Source of the DNA: Chromobotia macracanthus
Taxonomy: Eukaryota > Chordata > Actinopteri > Cypriniformes > Botiidae
Assembly (NCBI GenBank): GCA_036877525.1
Contig: JAZGTH010000075.1
Location: forward strand, 3,102,501-3,166,500
Direction: 5' to 3'
Length of the DNA: 64,000 bases
Below are positions 31,076 to 45,899 of this stretch, piece by piece; positions within the stretch are counted from its first letter, which is position 1; each line of letters opens with the position of its first letter. The notes beneath the pieces are model-generated. The model did no database searches, was not told where the DNA came from, and saw only the letters and a list, made by a program, of their open reading frames with translations. The position numbers and the translations under genes are program-made.

Positions 31076-34000
31076 TAGTTCTGACTGAAACCAGCGCATA
31101 TCTGACCCCACAAGATCAAGGGGTGATATTTACAGTCTCCCTCTTCTCGCTCCAGAGATTAATGACCACCCGTTCTGTCACATTACACCGGCAGACATGT
31201 TTCAGCCCTCATTACACCGCCACCGTCTTCTGAGGCTCGGAGAGATTTACAGTCGTCTTGATGTGACCCAGACGTCTCTAGAGGAAGTGTGAACAGCATT
31301 TCATACAGTCACGCTGGAGCGCGTTTCGTCTTTCTTGAACCAATGAACAGAACGTGATGATGTCGTGATGTGACTCTCAAGAGCTCTGGCTGAATGGTAG
31401 ATGCTTTACGTGGAGACGCAATGTAATTTCAGTGTTTAGTGACGTAAGTCTGTCCGAATTGAAAATGTCAGCTTGTTTCTCTTCAGTGAATTAACTGTTG
31501 TAAACAGCAGTCACTGTGAAGTAAGATGTGTTACTGTATCATCATCATCATCTGCTGGTGCTGGAACAACATTCCTGTCAAAGAAACATCGTCCTAACCA
31601 TACCTTACCCTGAAATCAAAGAGGAATAAGAATGGTATACAAGCTCCTAACCTAGTCCTGAGACTAAACCTGACATAGACTAAAACCCAATGCTACAGTC
31701 TGATTGGTTGATAGAAACAGTCTGATTGGTTGGAGAATTCGTGTTCATCTTTAAACAGCAGCGTTATGGGGTAATTTGATCGCCATGTGAATCGCCATCT
31801 CTTCGTTTACGAGGAGGAACTGGCACAAAAGTTGCTTCGAGAATCTTGTTTGGCCACTGTTAAGTGTCCTACAGCTGCTGTGTTACACTTCTGCTGGTAG
31901 CATTTGTTTGTCACTAATTCTGACGCAGACTAAAAGTGACAGAACTTCTTGAGATAGATAAAAAACAGTCCAGATGGGACGTCAAAGCCTCTCATACATT
32001 TTCAGATACAAAGCTCTTAGGGTTCATCTATCATGCTTACAATCATCCTGCCGTTGTGCTCACACCATTTTTGCTGTCAGCGTATCAAAAACGTGGCGTA
32101 TGAGACGAGCAGTTGTGGGTTTGATGTCTGGATTAAGAATTGATCGCTGGGGTCTCTGGTGGGCAATGATTCAGAGTCGTGTAATGAAATTGATCTCGCT
32201 TGATTTACTTTTCTCGTTTTAACTGGAGCCACACGCCAGCTCGACTTAATCGTGTTGTTAAACCTGATCCAGCGAAATGAAACCTAGAACGTAACACTCT
32301 GTTTGTCAGGACTAATACACAATTTACTTCCGACACATTTTAAATCAGGTGTACCCTAATTTTGGAGAGACGTTGGGAAAGCTACCTCTAGCTAATGTTC
32401 TAAGAACATGTATTAATGTTTCCATTAAATCTCAAAAAGTTACTAATGTTTTTCGGATGCTTTAAGAGACCCAGTATAAATTCTTAATTTCTCCTCGTCT
32501 CTTGGGCTTTACCTGTTTGTTACACTGGGTAAACACCCTGTTTTCGTTTTAAACCCAGACCTATAGGTGGTGAAACTGGCTAACAGGAAACCGATCGAGA
32601 ACATTAACAATTAAAAAGCTCAGATGCAGGGCTGGACTAACTGCAGAAGAGAGACTTTTCAAAGACGGATCCCAGTATGCTTTTCGTACAGCTCCAGCTC
32701 TGTGATCCGAGCCAACAGTTTTATATATTTCATGAAGGACTTTTAATCAAATATTGGCTCTGGAAAATGTTTCATCTGATCTTTACCTTTGAGTGGAGTT
32801 TTCAAAGCGTGGTGGAGTTCGGCATTACAGTGCTCCTCTGGTCATAGCCTTTGTTAATATAACGTTTGAAAAGTAAAGAAAATTAATGAAAAGTCACGTC
32901 ATGAAATCTTACTGTACGTCTGAGTGTCGTTTTCCAGGGTAGAATTGCTCTGCTCTAAAACTGAACATCCTCGTCCAGGGTTCCTCGTTCAGTTTAAGTC
33001 AGATTTAAAATAAAAATGTAATTAACAAGCAGTTGTCAGAGCTGTATTTACAGACAGTAAGACTGTGAAGACGTATCTGAAGAACTGATTCTTATTCTGA
33101 AAAAGTTCATTAAAATCACAGAAACATGCCAGTCCAGTTAAAATCAATTAAAAGAGGACGGCGTAATGAAATTAAAGAGGAATGTTTCATGTTGGTAATT
33201 GCTTTGTGTTTATGCATAGATGATACTGATCAGTGATCAGATATAAAAACAGGAGGGATAAATATAGCAAATGACAAATAAGAATATTGGTCTGTTCAAA
33301 TGTGGCCAGAGTTACCTTTGTTTTGTGATCAACCCATGAAAATGATTTATATAATACGTAGAATAGAAAGACAAATGTGTACAAAAGTGTGTAGCTGTTT
33401 TTCTCACTCGTGTCTCACTGCTGTCACAGAATCCCCAGTGAGTCTCGTGTCTCGGTGAGACTGTAAAAACGCGTTATGATTTTGTTCCTTGTTTTTGCAT
33501 CAGTGGATGCAAAAGTTTTGCATTTTCATACAAATCAGGTAAAAATCACAACAGATGTTTTCATAACCAAATCAGAAGGTTTGATTTAAATCTCACATAG
33601 TTTAAATTAGTGAGAGTAAAAATTGCACTGGAACAGCAATTATATTGAAATAAATGATTAATTTCCTGATCAATTATTTTCATTTTGAACTCGTACAGAT
33701 TTTTGACTCTGCAAGAAATCATTTTCTTAGTCAGTATTTTTGTCTTGCTTTCCAGTAAAAACATCTCCATTTTCTGAAATTAAGTTTTATTTTTCTTATC
33801 CCTCCGGCAAATCTGTTTTATACAGCTGTACATAACTTATATAATATATGAAAAATACTATTTGCCAGTGGGGAGAAATAAACTTAATTTAAGATATATT
33901 CTTTGAAAACAACTCGTATTGTTTTACTCAGGTTTGCTTCTCAAAATAAAATGAGCTTGCATTTAGGATGTTTAGATATTTCCACTGAAGAACAAGACAG

Positions 34001-35085
34001 AAATACCGATTTGGAAGTTTTTTGCAGTGTAAGCCTGTTTTTGGGTTTTCCTTTGAAGTTCTGTTCTGAAACCGCATTTACTTCTCATAATAGGCCCTTG
34101 TCCTCCTTTCTTACCACTTCAGGCTTGTATTACATCCTGAGCTTTTGTTGGGCAAAAGTGACTGTTGAAGCACTATTGGACTCTGGTCAGTGGACACTCA
34201 AGGCTTTTCTGGTAATGCACTCGGCTTTCATCAGATGTTTTTGCACCCGTCAGAGGCAGCAGGGTAATTTGGAGAACAGTGGAGACATTCCCAGAAACAC
34301 TCCGAGGTGAAAGCTTACATGAAGTCCACATATGAACTTTGGGAAGAAGGGAATTGCCTTCATGTTTTTCGAGTGAAAGCACATAAAGGCAGGGTAGGAC
34401 CTTTCCAGAAACATTTATTGTTATGCGGGTTGAAAGTATTTTCACATACTTAAAGCAATCACTAAATAAAGTGGTAAAAATATATTTATATTTCTTCTGT
34501 GGAAGGCACAGGACCATAAAAAGTTCGTCCGGTCATTGCATTCGGTCCGAATGGAATGATAGGATGTCCTGCTTGCCTGTCAAACCGCGTATTTGCATAC
34601 CTCTGCTCACTATTGGAGGAGGCGTGGCTTTGTAGATCGCTCTGAACGGAAGGTTGGATGTTATACTTTTTAAAGCTAGGTTGCCATTGCTAGTACGACT
34701 AGTACAAAGAATAGTACAAATAAAAACGGAAGAGTCTGGCCATTGATTTATCATGTAATGAGGACTGGATCTGTCAAGCACAATGAAATGAAAGTAATTC
34801 ATATGACTGTTACACGTTTTCTGTGAGGAAAAGAATGACATTTCAAGCATTGTTCATTGTTAATTTTCTTCTCCAGTGAGTTGGTAACCGTTGCAAACCG
34901 CAACACTGAGTCAGACTGGTTTTGTAAATGACTCAATCATCATGGTTTAGTGGACTGGATTAGTTGAGTCATTGAAAACATCTGAATCAGACCACTTTTA
35001 TAAAGCTAGTTTTGTCATTTGTCAGTTTGAGAGTCTCAGTCTTTTTTTGGAAAATGCCTCCAAACTATATTCAAAAATGACTTTG

Positions 35086-35170
35086 AGTACCACAAAAGAC
35101 AGAAAATTACACAGATATGAACAAACATAAGAGTGACTTTTTCATTTTTGAGCACACTGTTCCTTTAAAT
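35086..35170 (+). mobile_element. MITE C right-end remnant
   Basis: Recognised from CACAAAAGACAGAAAATTAC, GAACAAACATAAGAGTGA and the end TTTTTGAGCACACTGTTCCTTTAA, a mutated version of the family terminus. Weak match. Confidence 0.4.
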
Positions 35171-36178
35171 TGAATTTTCGCAGTGTTCACGTCTTCCTTT
35201 AAAGCGTCGTGATTGTGGATTCTTTGTAATAAGACGTCGTCTTCTCGATGGTGACTAATAATGAGCTCTGAGGTTAACGCCAATGTCTCTAATTCCCTTC
35301 CCTAATTCCCAGCTGTGTGATTCCAATATAGAGCCTTTCAGAAAGCCATTCGGTGACAAATTTCCGTCATATCCGCACAAGCGTCTCTTCAGCGGCGGGA
35401 GAGAGAGATCGCCCATGTCCAACAAGCCCGAGTCTTGCAAGTGTGCCTTATCTGAGCTAATTAAGAGAGAGACTGTCGTTAATCTTCCTCTGTCACAAAG
35501 TCTAAAATGAAAGCTGTTACCAAGATAAGGCCTCAAAAAACAAGCGTTTTAGCCTCTGGGTAGTTTTCATTGCTTGAAAATTGCTAAATAAGGGCAATGT
35601 TGAATTGAAACCGTTTTGTGTTGTAATTGTGCTGTCCTAAACAATAGCTTCTGCGACATATCCATATGAGTTTTCCTTGTTGTGTGTTAGCAGAATACAA
35701 TTAGATGCCAAATATTAAACGAACCCTAATGCAGCTCCACTTACATTGAAGGAGGGACCCAGGCCATATCTAGAGAACAGAATACCTTTAAAACATGGGG
35801 ATGGTTTTCTCAACCTGGTTAAATAAAAAACCCTTATAACAACCACCCAAAATGCCCCTAGCAGACACACAGCAACACCGTCAGTCAGCCTGCAGTAGTT
35901 TTGTGGCAGTGATTTGTGCACAGGGAAGCGCCACTCGCAGTTTCTTCCAAAATTTGCATGTCTGAATGTCTAACATGCTGAATTCGGTTTCAGTTCTGTA
36001 GATGGATGTTTTTTGGGGCTTTGCTGACTACGTCTGTCATTGTGAATCTGTGCCTCACTTGGGACAAAATCCTTCATCTTCAGGCTAATATTAAGTTCTG
36101 CTGGGCCTTCATGATGCTGCGGCACGATTCTGCTGAAAGCCGACCTGCATTCCCCTCGCCGTCCTTGATGAAATGTAG

Positions 36179-36359
36179 GTAGAACGTTAGTAGAATGTTT
36201 TATGATATATCAGAAACGTTATGCTTAAGTTGTTAGTGGAGCATTTTAAAAATGTTACAGAAGTTGGATGTTTTTTAAAAACACTGGACATTTTTTAATG
36301 TTTTTGTTACAATGGGAATGTTAGGAAAACGTTCTTACAACCTGGAATTGTTAGCTGGG
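36179..36359 (+). mobile_element. MITE A partial copy
   Basis: The 3' two-thirds of the element, ending CCTGGAATTGTTAGCTGGG. The left end is missing. Confidence 0.8.
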
Positions 36360-39300
36360 TAATTGTTTGGAGGTCAGACGTGCTTACTGACAGAAACCGG
36401 TAATGATTTGGGGACAGTTCCTGCCGCCCCACTGGGCGACATGTTTGCATGGATTAGCAGGCAGCTGACAGCTGATAAATAGTGAATACCTGGAGTAAAC
36501 ATGAAAGCTTCTGTCAAAACACAGTCACCAGGCCTTCATGAGATGTAGAGCTGTTTATCTGATTTTGCAAATAGCTTATGAATGAACGACGGAAATTTAT
36601 TTGCTTTTTAGTAGCAGCTTGAATCACGCACAGCATCATGTAAATTATTTTTTTGTGGTCTCTTTTGGGTGCTAATTGCATTGACACAATTTTAGACTAT
36701 TAAAGTCAAAACATTGCCGTGTTTGTCTGATATGTACGGTTTGTTCTTTTTGTTCAGGTCATTTCATGTATGTGCCTAAATTGTCTCTCCTCAAAAGGCA
36801 AAAAGCAGAGACTAATCATTAATAATTCTTTCTCCCTGACAAAGATTATTCATCTTCTATTAACTTCTAGCTTTTCTATTAACGATTAGCTTCTTCTATT
36901 AACTCTACCAAGAGGTAAAGAGTTAACATTTACCTGAACTAGTCATTGGCACAACCGCAGTTTTCCATGAAGACTGTTAATAGTTAAAAACTTCCCGAAT
37001 GTTTGGGAAAACCTATTTTAAACTCCGGACCAAAGCTGAATTTCACAGAATGACTATCATGAATGACCGCAGATTGTGGATCATGCTAATGCGACTTTAT
37101 AGGGAGTCGATATACTAAGTTACGCGAGACTAACGAAGCAGTAAAGGAAATAATGTCTGTTCAGGCCTTTGAGAATGAAACAGCTGTTGAACCAAATTAA
37201 ATCAGTAGATTTCATGGTGAAATGTGATGTTTAATGTGCGAGTTACGCTTTTCATGCATTCTGTTAGTGTCTAAAACTGTGTAACTGTGTCCAAAGCATT
37301 AGTCACAGACTCTTGGCACTGTGTGGGGACTTCTGCAGATTTTGGAACTGTACGGAAAACGTTGCTTCTGCAATTCCATAAATTGTCTTTAGAAAACAGA
37401 AAGTGACACTTTATAAAACACTTTATAAATATGTGTGATTGCAGCACATAAATAAAGCTTACGGAGTATCGGCTAGCTTCATACCTTCATGCTGATTGGA
37501 TTTGTTTTAAAGGACACTTGGAAACATCTGTTTTTTAGCATTACACTGAACGTGCGGGTCATAATACTGATAAAAACATGAATACCCCATTTCACAAAAT
37601 GTGCAGCTCGTGAAAGAAACGTACCTGTATTAATGACGTACGCTATCATGATGTAATTGGATTGCATTTAAAATGAAGAAGTAAATAATGAATAAGGGGT
37701 CGTTCAGAAATGGATAAACGGAGGGTGTTTGAGACTCAAATATGAGCCTTGGATTAAAATTACCAGGATCAGAAGTAATTACTGATGACATTTGAAATTG
37801 TTGCCCGTTTCCGGAGACTGCACTCCCCAATGATTATGAAATTTCATTATGTTTTACCCTGGGCCTCAATAGATAATTCCAGAAAAAGATGCTGCTCACA
37901 CAGTAAATTACAGAGATTTAAATTCAGTGAAAACCTCATATGACCATTATTAATTCTGAAGAAAGCTGAAAAAAGCTGAAAAAAGCGCATGTGCTTTGTG
38001 ATCAGCCGGACTGATCTTTGTCCATTTTCAGATTATCTGCCTCGGTCTGTTATAGACTGTGTTTTTTCTGCTTTCAAATACTTTTGGTATTTTTGAGTAT
38101 TTTTATTAAACATTGCATAAAATGTGTTCATTTATATTCAGCAATTTTGTACAGCTCTTATGTGCTATTGCTGAACGATATGATATAGTTAAACCTGTTT
38201 TTATATAATCATTTAGAATATATATAAATAAGATATATAAAGAAGATGTTGATGGTGTGAAACCGGAGCGCAAGTAAAACTGATGCAAAACTCTGTGTTT
38301 CTTCCTCACGGCTTCATCTCTGATCTCAGAACAGCAGGCGTGACGCAGCAAAGCGCGAGAAGCCAGAAAAGAAAACAGCCCGCATAAAGCTGCAGACCTT
38401 CGGGAGGACCCTGGGCTTGTGCACATCTATCTCTCCCTCTGCCTGATCCTGCCCTCCGCAAGGAGAAGGATTTGCGGCTGATGAAAAGCTGACATTTTTG
38501 GAACAATCGGGTATCGTGGCGTCGGCATCAGCTGGTTAGACAGGAAGGGCCCTTTCTAAAGGGGCCAGATTGTTTCATATCAGTTTCAGGCACTGAAATG
38601 CGTTTATCACCAAAACATTTCTTATTTTTTGGCTTTAGGGGAAGATTTCAGTCTTTGTGTTTTGAGCACTCGGTTGTTGTATTTTCCAGGCTGCGTTTAA
38701 AATTCATGTTGCCCCACTTTCGCTTCTTGCCGGAAAACGGCACATCAGAGAGGAGGCGAAATCATCCAGTCACTGAAATACAGTTAGTCATTTTATTTAC
38801 AGTGCAGTTTATAAGATGATGTGTGTGAGGCATTTCTTCAATCTAAATTCTTTCCTGCCGGGAATAAATTTGACATTTCAAATGCAGGGCTGTCTATGCA
38901 GGCCAAGTTCCGGAGCATGCATCCCTAAACCTTCCCTTTTAAAGTTCCTGAGTCATATTTCTTTAAGAAAGAGTTTTAAGAAGTTTGCAAACAACAGGAT
39001 TCTCAAAATGTGAATTCAGACACAGTTTTGGAGTATAGACAGTTTGGATAGTTCTTATAGATACTGTATGTCGTTGAGGATCCACTTATTCTCTTCCTCG
39101 TGCATGCTTTCATGTTCTGTGAGCTGGGGAAAGGAAGTGATGGTGCATTATTCTTCTGTCTGCTGTAGAAGAAGAGCTTTCTGAATTCCACAGAGCCTTC
39201 GAGTGCACAGAGGCTAATGCGGAAAGTTCCGGCTGCATTATTTGATGCTACCTGCACGACTACCAAGTGCACGGAAGCACACGCATGCCCACAGCGGCAA

Positions 39301-40699
39301 CGCTATATTTGATGTGTACTTGGCTATATTTATGTGCCTTTGAAGCTCTTTTATGCTGGTGAATCATCACCCTTGTTGAACTATGTGGGCCCAAAGAAAC
39401 GAAACTTGTGTGCATTTATGATCCAGACGGTCGATGGCTCGGCTTGCTTTATACAGCTCATTTGTGGATGATGTTTTTGAGCCTTTTTCATGTCCATGCG
39501 TAGAGACGAGATCGAGCTGCATCACAACAGAAGACCTTACGGGATATGATGTGAGGTATGATTCCATTTGCTCCAGCATCAAGGAGTTAATCAAAATGCC
39601 CTTTGAGACCTCAGTGAATCTGTTATATGCTGTTTAAAAAGTGTAAAGAAATAAATGGATCAGTTCTTCATCATCTCTCTGCTTTAACTGTCTTGACTGA
39701 TTTACTCAGTCTAACCCTCATTAGAGGTTGTTGGCATGTTGCTATGTGATGGGGTGATCTGGGTGGTTGCTAGGTGAGCCCACTTCCGTCTCTATGACAT
39801 GACCGCGTTAGATGTTAGTCTGAAGGATTTTCATTCATTTTATCTGATTTGTTGTCGTCTGGTTTAAAACCCAAGTATGTTGGTATAGTTCTCATTTTAA
39901 AGCATTTTATCACCTTTTATTTACAAGTGTCACAGGAAATGCAGAAAAGGGTTTTCACTGTTTCCTAACAGCCTGCATTGCACGGGTTCTCTGAGCTAAT
40001 CAGTAATGACACACCTGTTGCTGAGACAGCAGTGTGAATGAAACTGAAGCTCGGTGACTGGTTTGCGATGCTTTACACATGCAGCAGGTATATAAATTGT
40101 GATAATTCAGATCTTTGTGTTCGGGTTGCAGTTGGCTAAAATTACATTTAGTGTCATGTTTTCAACAGGCCACCTCATCACTTTCACACCTTCACAACTC
40201 TCAGAGGTCATTTTGGTGGCGTCTTTGGCACCTTGAAGTTATCTTTGGAACCCGCGCATGGCGTGTTTGTTTGTTTATGGGATGTCAGTAGTATACACTC
40301 ATACTCAGGACATCACACCTTACTAGAACTGAGAATAAATGAGCTCTTCATCCATCTGGGCATGAATCCATCAGCCCACCAGCCCCCTGGAAGCTGTGCA
40401 GATGGCCATTGCCATGGAGACCCACATGTTCATCCGCCAGAAACCCAAACGTTTATGTGAGTCTGGAGATGGCCATGTGTGGCACTGGATGACAGTGTCT
40501 GTGTAACGCTGGGCTTTGTGACACATGGCCTTCCTTGCATTTGATTGCACATGTACTGCAGTTTTTAAAAAAAATATCTAAACAATCCAGAAATGACATC
40601 GAATTTTTTTCTTATTTTAAGCATAAACATCACATCATTCTTTTAGATGCCTTACAGAAGATTCTTCATGTGTCAGTGCAGGAAAACGTAAAAGAAAAA

Positions 40700-40894
40700 T
40701 GATTGTTTTCCTTATTCTTAAGTAGTTAGTGAAATGTTTTAAATGCTACAGAATTAAAAAAACATTTAAATAACGTTCTTACAAGCCATAACGGTAAAAC
40801 ATGCAATAACGTCTAAATACAGTTTCTAACGTTTTTGTTACTAAATGAAAACGTTAGGGAAATATTACTGCAACCTAAAATTGTTCGCTGGGAA
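40700..40894 (+). mobile_element. MITE A partial copy
   Basis: The right two-thirds, with CTTAAGTAGTTAGTG, GTTACTAAATGAAAACG and the end CCTAAAATTGTTCGCTGGG (one base changed in the terminal repeat). Confidence 0.8.
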
Positions 40895-43800
40895 TCTGAC
40901 ACCTCTTTTGGACCGACGAGAATTTTTTTGCCACGTCCAGCAGTATTAACTTTACAAAATCCACAACAAAGTTACAAAAATGTCACAAAACACAACTGTG
41001 GCCTAAAACACATGAGAATTTAGTGAACAACACATTAAAGCAACAATCAGAGCACCGTCCTCACAGAACGTTTCTTATCAGAGGTGATATGTAACCACGT
41101 GCCTGTGTCTTCCGCGGGGACTCGGAATTCCATCAGATTTGCCATCTGCTTCATTAGCACAAGTTGTTCTCTTTTTCTTTTGCTGTAATTGTTTTGGAGA
41201 TACGAGCTGAAGTGTTTAGTCAGATCTCATTGGATGGTGTTGCGTTGCAGCGCCGCTGTCTTAAAAACGTTCGAAGTTGTTTGTTCAGAGTTGTTACTTG
41301 CTCTGTTAAGTAGATTTAAGACAAGAAGTTCCAGCGTCACACTTGCTGTTGATGGATGAGCTTATTGTTTCGTTCTTTCAGGGGAGGAATGTAATACAGT
41401 GTGAGCAGATTGAAATTATGATCTGAGCGTAAATCAGTATCTGATGTAACGTGGCGTGGTAAGTTGACATGCGCTGCCGGTTCGGTGGCGTCTGGAGAGT
41501 GAGTTAGTTGTGAAATCCAAACGGTTTGCCAGAATCTTCTGACAGACTCGTCTTTGTTCTTCCCTCACTTGTGACCCTGTAAACTTTAGCTGCAAACTCT
41601 TTTAAAACACTTCTCACACTCCTACTGACTCTGTAACAGTGAGATGTGGATGTGCTGTAATGTACTGAGTTATTATTGTTCTGTTCTTAGTTTTATTGTA
41701 GTTTTATTAGTATTTTGAATTAGATTTCTTAGTTTCCATATTAATGTTTGCAAATATTTTAGCAGTGTGTTATGTGCTTTTGTAATTGTGTTATTTATTG
41801 CTTTTTAATATTGCTTTATAATGAATAAATTGGATTTATTTTGTTTCAGTTTTGCTTTATTATTTTGATTTCATGCTTTGTTTAGATTATTATACCTATA
41901 ATTCATATATTTATAATAGCTGGTCGTGTTTTAAGATCGAAAGGGATTGAAAAATAAAATGATACGGTTATATCTATATGGTTTATCTCATTTGAAAGTT
42001 CTTGTAGTTGGTTAGTTTTATATCATTTGTTTGGTGCTGCATTTTTCCGCCGGTTTCCGTCACTTTGAGAAAAGCTTTTCAATGCAAATGTATTTAAGTG
42101 CTGAGAGGGATTATTTTGTCAGCAGGAAGCTGGTCTCAATTTACCTGTCATACTCGCTCATTTGAATTCCATAGGCAACACGCATAGCAAGTAAGCCCCG
42201 AGTTCAGGGCACACAGCACAGTAAATACGATTGAGGGTATGGCTTTCATACTGCCTGTTTTTGTTATAGTTACCTTCTGGAATAGGTTAATGCAATCCGT
42301 TCTGTGAATTTTGATGATGTTTATTGGCCTGACACTGCCGTGATATTTCAATTTCGCACGGATACTGAGGCATAAAGACGTTTAACAGAGACTTAATGTA
42401 GCTGCATGAAAGCAACACATGTGTAATGTATCTGCAGGGGTTTTGTTTCAACAACTGTTCTGAGATCAGAAAGGTGACTAAAGATGCCGTTAATGCTCAC
42501 GGCTCATTATTTCGATATGGAGGGAAAAGTGGAATCAAACGTTGGATAGCTAATTTAATTTGTAATGCTTTGTCGCATTTTTGCTAAACCGGTCCTCTTT
42601 ATCTCAAATACATTATATAAAATAATCCGAATGTAAAAAAACTATTTTGTTCTTTTATCAGCACTAACTTGACTGTCTGCCTGCATGGTCGGTTTTATTC
42701 TTATTAGGCTGTTGTGTCTGTTTTTTGCTATCCTAACAACACACAGTTTTATGCTTAATTGCCTTTTTTTGTTAGTATTTAGCTCTGTTTTCCTCCCTGC
42801 TGTCCGTGACCCCATCAGAACAGACCCGTGTGCCAGTTTTAAGGCCATGCCCACCAGCTGCGAACCAATAACCTTTTGAGTTTTGTATTACAGTTCGAAA
42901 ATGCTTCGTGAAGTAAAATTAAATAGAGAAGTGGACATCTTATAATTGTCAAGAAACGTGAGTAAAGCACAAATTGGGACAGTGTGTGAAGCACATTTGC
43001 TCTGTGGGAAGAGCAAATGTACTTTAATGTAGCATTTAACTTTGTTAGGATTTTGTAGTATTTATTGTTGAAATTTAGTTTCTCGCCCTATCTTTCACCT
43101 TCAGAGTTAAGAAGTTTTTTAAACGATTTTCGGACTTCGATATGTAAATGATCTCTGTTATGATTGGCTAATGTGCCAGCATATGTCACACGTTATGGTT
43201 AGTGCATCAGCACCGTTTCCATCAGTGATCCAGCTGGACTGAGGAAACAGCTTTGTTCTGTGGACTTCCGAGTGTTTTCTGCCTAGTACTTAAATCTCTT
43301 ATCTTGTTTTCCATGACATGGCCCTTTTAAGAGGTTCCCCAAAGACAACATTTAGACAAGCTAAACTGTTATCAACACAGTCCTGCTGAGAAGCAAAGTT
43401 CATTTGGTTTAAAGTAAGAAGACAGTTCTTTAATTTCCGGGTCCTTTCCTCCCTTTAAACACCTGGCTGATTGGGGGGCAGTTAATTGGCGTGTGGGGTG
43501 GAAAAGAGATGGGGTGGCTGTTTTTGTGTTTGTACCGGGGGAGCGGTGGGGAGATATATCTGCCCTGACAGATGAGTCTGGCTCCAGAGTGACTGGAGTG
43601 AGCAGAATGTCCAAACAGCCTCAGCTCGCAGCCAAATCCAATGTGTGATGCTTTTGGTTATGGTTTGGTTTTTTGGTTTTTTTGCTTATGTTCCAACAGG
43701 TTCTGGCATTGTGACCTCCTCAGCTGTATCTCTGAACAGTGACAGGTTGGACGGGCTGTTTGGATGGGATGTGCACGTTCTCAAGGACTTTGTGTATTGT

Positions 43801-45056
43801 GTTATGATAATTTGATGAGAGGTGTTGCTTAATCATGAATACACATAGCTTAACACGCAGGTATATAGTTATTCTCCACCTCTCTGATCAGCCATTGGCT
43901 ACACCAAATGTATTTGAAATCTGTTTGTTTGAGTCACCCGACTGGACGGGGCGTAACAAGATTGTATCAACCAATGGATTGGGGTTGGGGGCCGGTGCTA
44001 TTTGTTCGGAGTTAAAAGTAATCATTACTTTTGCTATTTTGTTTGGTGTCATTAGGGGCACAAAAATTCACCTTTAAATTACAAGGCAAGCATATTCATG
44101 TTGTTTAAGTTTTATAGTTATAAAGGTACTGCATAACTGGAATGACCCATATACAATCTAAATAAACACACAGTGACTCAAGCTTGCCTTTGTGTTTATA
44201 AAGTAATTACCATTATAAAACCTTAATTGTCCTTGTTTTAACTAGATTTGTCCCAGATTCGCTGTTGTTCTCTGTACTTATCTTCAGGGCCTTGGCAGCC
44301 TAAACACTTCTGATCCTGAGTGCTCTTTGTAGTCGACGTGATGTCCCTGCCTTTTTCATTCCTTGTCTGATGCTTGCCTGCTGGGTTATCACAGTAGCCA
44401 GTTGTCAGGGATAGCCAGACGCTCACACGCTCGCCTTTGTTTTGCTCTTTTGGTGTATCTGTGTGCGCTGCCAGCGAACGCTCTTCTCTCAGACAGGAAA
44501 GCAGTGACGGTCAATGTGTGGAGAGTTATCTGAGACAGCAGACACCATGAATGTTCCTCTGTGGTTTTTGTTCCTCTCAGTGGAGATGGAGATGTTTGGA
44601 GGAGCTTTAGGACAGAGCCAGAACTTTAACTTTTCCAGCATGTGGTTTAGATGGAGAACGGTTCATTTTTGGACCTGGTTCATGGGCCTGTTTAGTTATT
44701 TGTGCTGTGAATGGGCCAGATTTAGTATAATAATAATGTTGTGAATTTCAGCTTGCAATATCACGGTTAAAAGGAAAAAAAAATGATGTGATTCGCTACA
44801 AGCGAGTGTAAATCACTCGCACCATCATCAGCAAGCAAGTCAGCCGCTGATTTTGCGCTGCTTGTGGTGTAGACGGCTTTGTTGATTTAAATGGAAGATT
44901 TTGTCACGTTGTGTTGCTCCCTTTAGGTGTCGACTGAGTGTTAAACTCATGCAAGTGTATTTGTAGTTTGTTTCCTTATAGAAAAACAGGTTAGACTAGC
45001 ATGAACTTCGATAAGGCTGGTTAATGTTAGCTAGTGCTGGTCAAGCTGATGGACCA

Positions 45057-45132
45057 GTTTTTTGATAACTTTGAGAAAACTTTTCCAAAATGTTAGCCAA
45101 ATGTTCTGAGAACGTTCCCTGTTAGCCTGGGT
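45057..45132 (-). mobile_element. MITE A terminal fragment
   Basis: Left end only, reversed: TTTTTTGATAACTTTGAG through GAACGTTCCCTGTTAGCCTGGG. Confidence 0.75.
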
Positions 45133-45899
45133 ATTGCTGTGTTGGTCCACTCAACTGTACTGATTTAACTTCTTGAAGTTTGAACTTTAGTTTTGGTGGC
45201 TTCTGGGAATTTCCAGGGTTTTGCTGCTGTGAGCTTTACTAACTCTTCAACATCAGAAGAATTATCACCTACAGACTGTGTTAATTAGTTTAAGCTGATC
45301 ATTTGGTGTTGCATTTGAACCCCATCTGTATACCCACACATCTTGATGGACCAGATTTTAGCAGCTTCTCTTCTCTCTGCTGCACTTTCTGTCCCACATT
45401 GTGTCTTTCATCACAAGGCTGAGAGCTCTCACGGTCACACACAATCTTCTGTCTCACTTCACAATCTGTCTGTGAGGTCACAGCCGCTGGAGATTGTTTA
45501 TCTGCGGTCAAGTGCTGCTGTATGAGTTTTAATGCGACCTGTGTCGAGAGGGTTACCGTGACTTTGTCACAGAGGAAAATGGAGGCTGAAAGTGTTTGCG
45601 TGCGGAGAGTTTTACTCTGACCCTTCATTTAAGCAGTCGGCTCTGAACACGCCTTTCAGAAAGACACAGCAAGACCAACGCTACATAATGAAGCATGCAG
45701 TAGGTCTGAGACTCTTTCTCTGAGATTGCTTTAATAGTTGATACAAAGATGAATATTTTTGGCTGTTATTTGCTTATGTGAGACAGAAGAAATTCCGATA
45801 TTATTTACAATAATAATAATGTTTAGTTGATGCACAGTAATTAAAATATTGGTAAGATGACAGATGTGCAGTAAAGAGTATTTTTGCCAAATTTACAGT

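Noticed and set aside
32375..32470. Another possible MITE A fragment (CTAGCTAATGTTCTAAG, AATGTTTCCATTAAAT)
   Set aside because: Only short scattered matches and no terminal repeat; not counted.
44802..44820. GCGAGTG/CACTCGC 7-bp hairpin with neighbouring GCGCTGCTTGTGGTGTAGA
   Set aside because: Possibly a scrap of a DNA transposon, but too short and single-copy here to assign.
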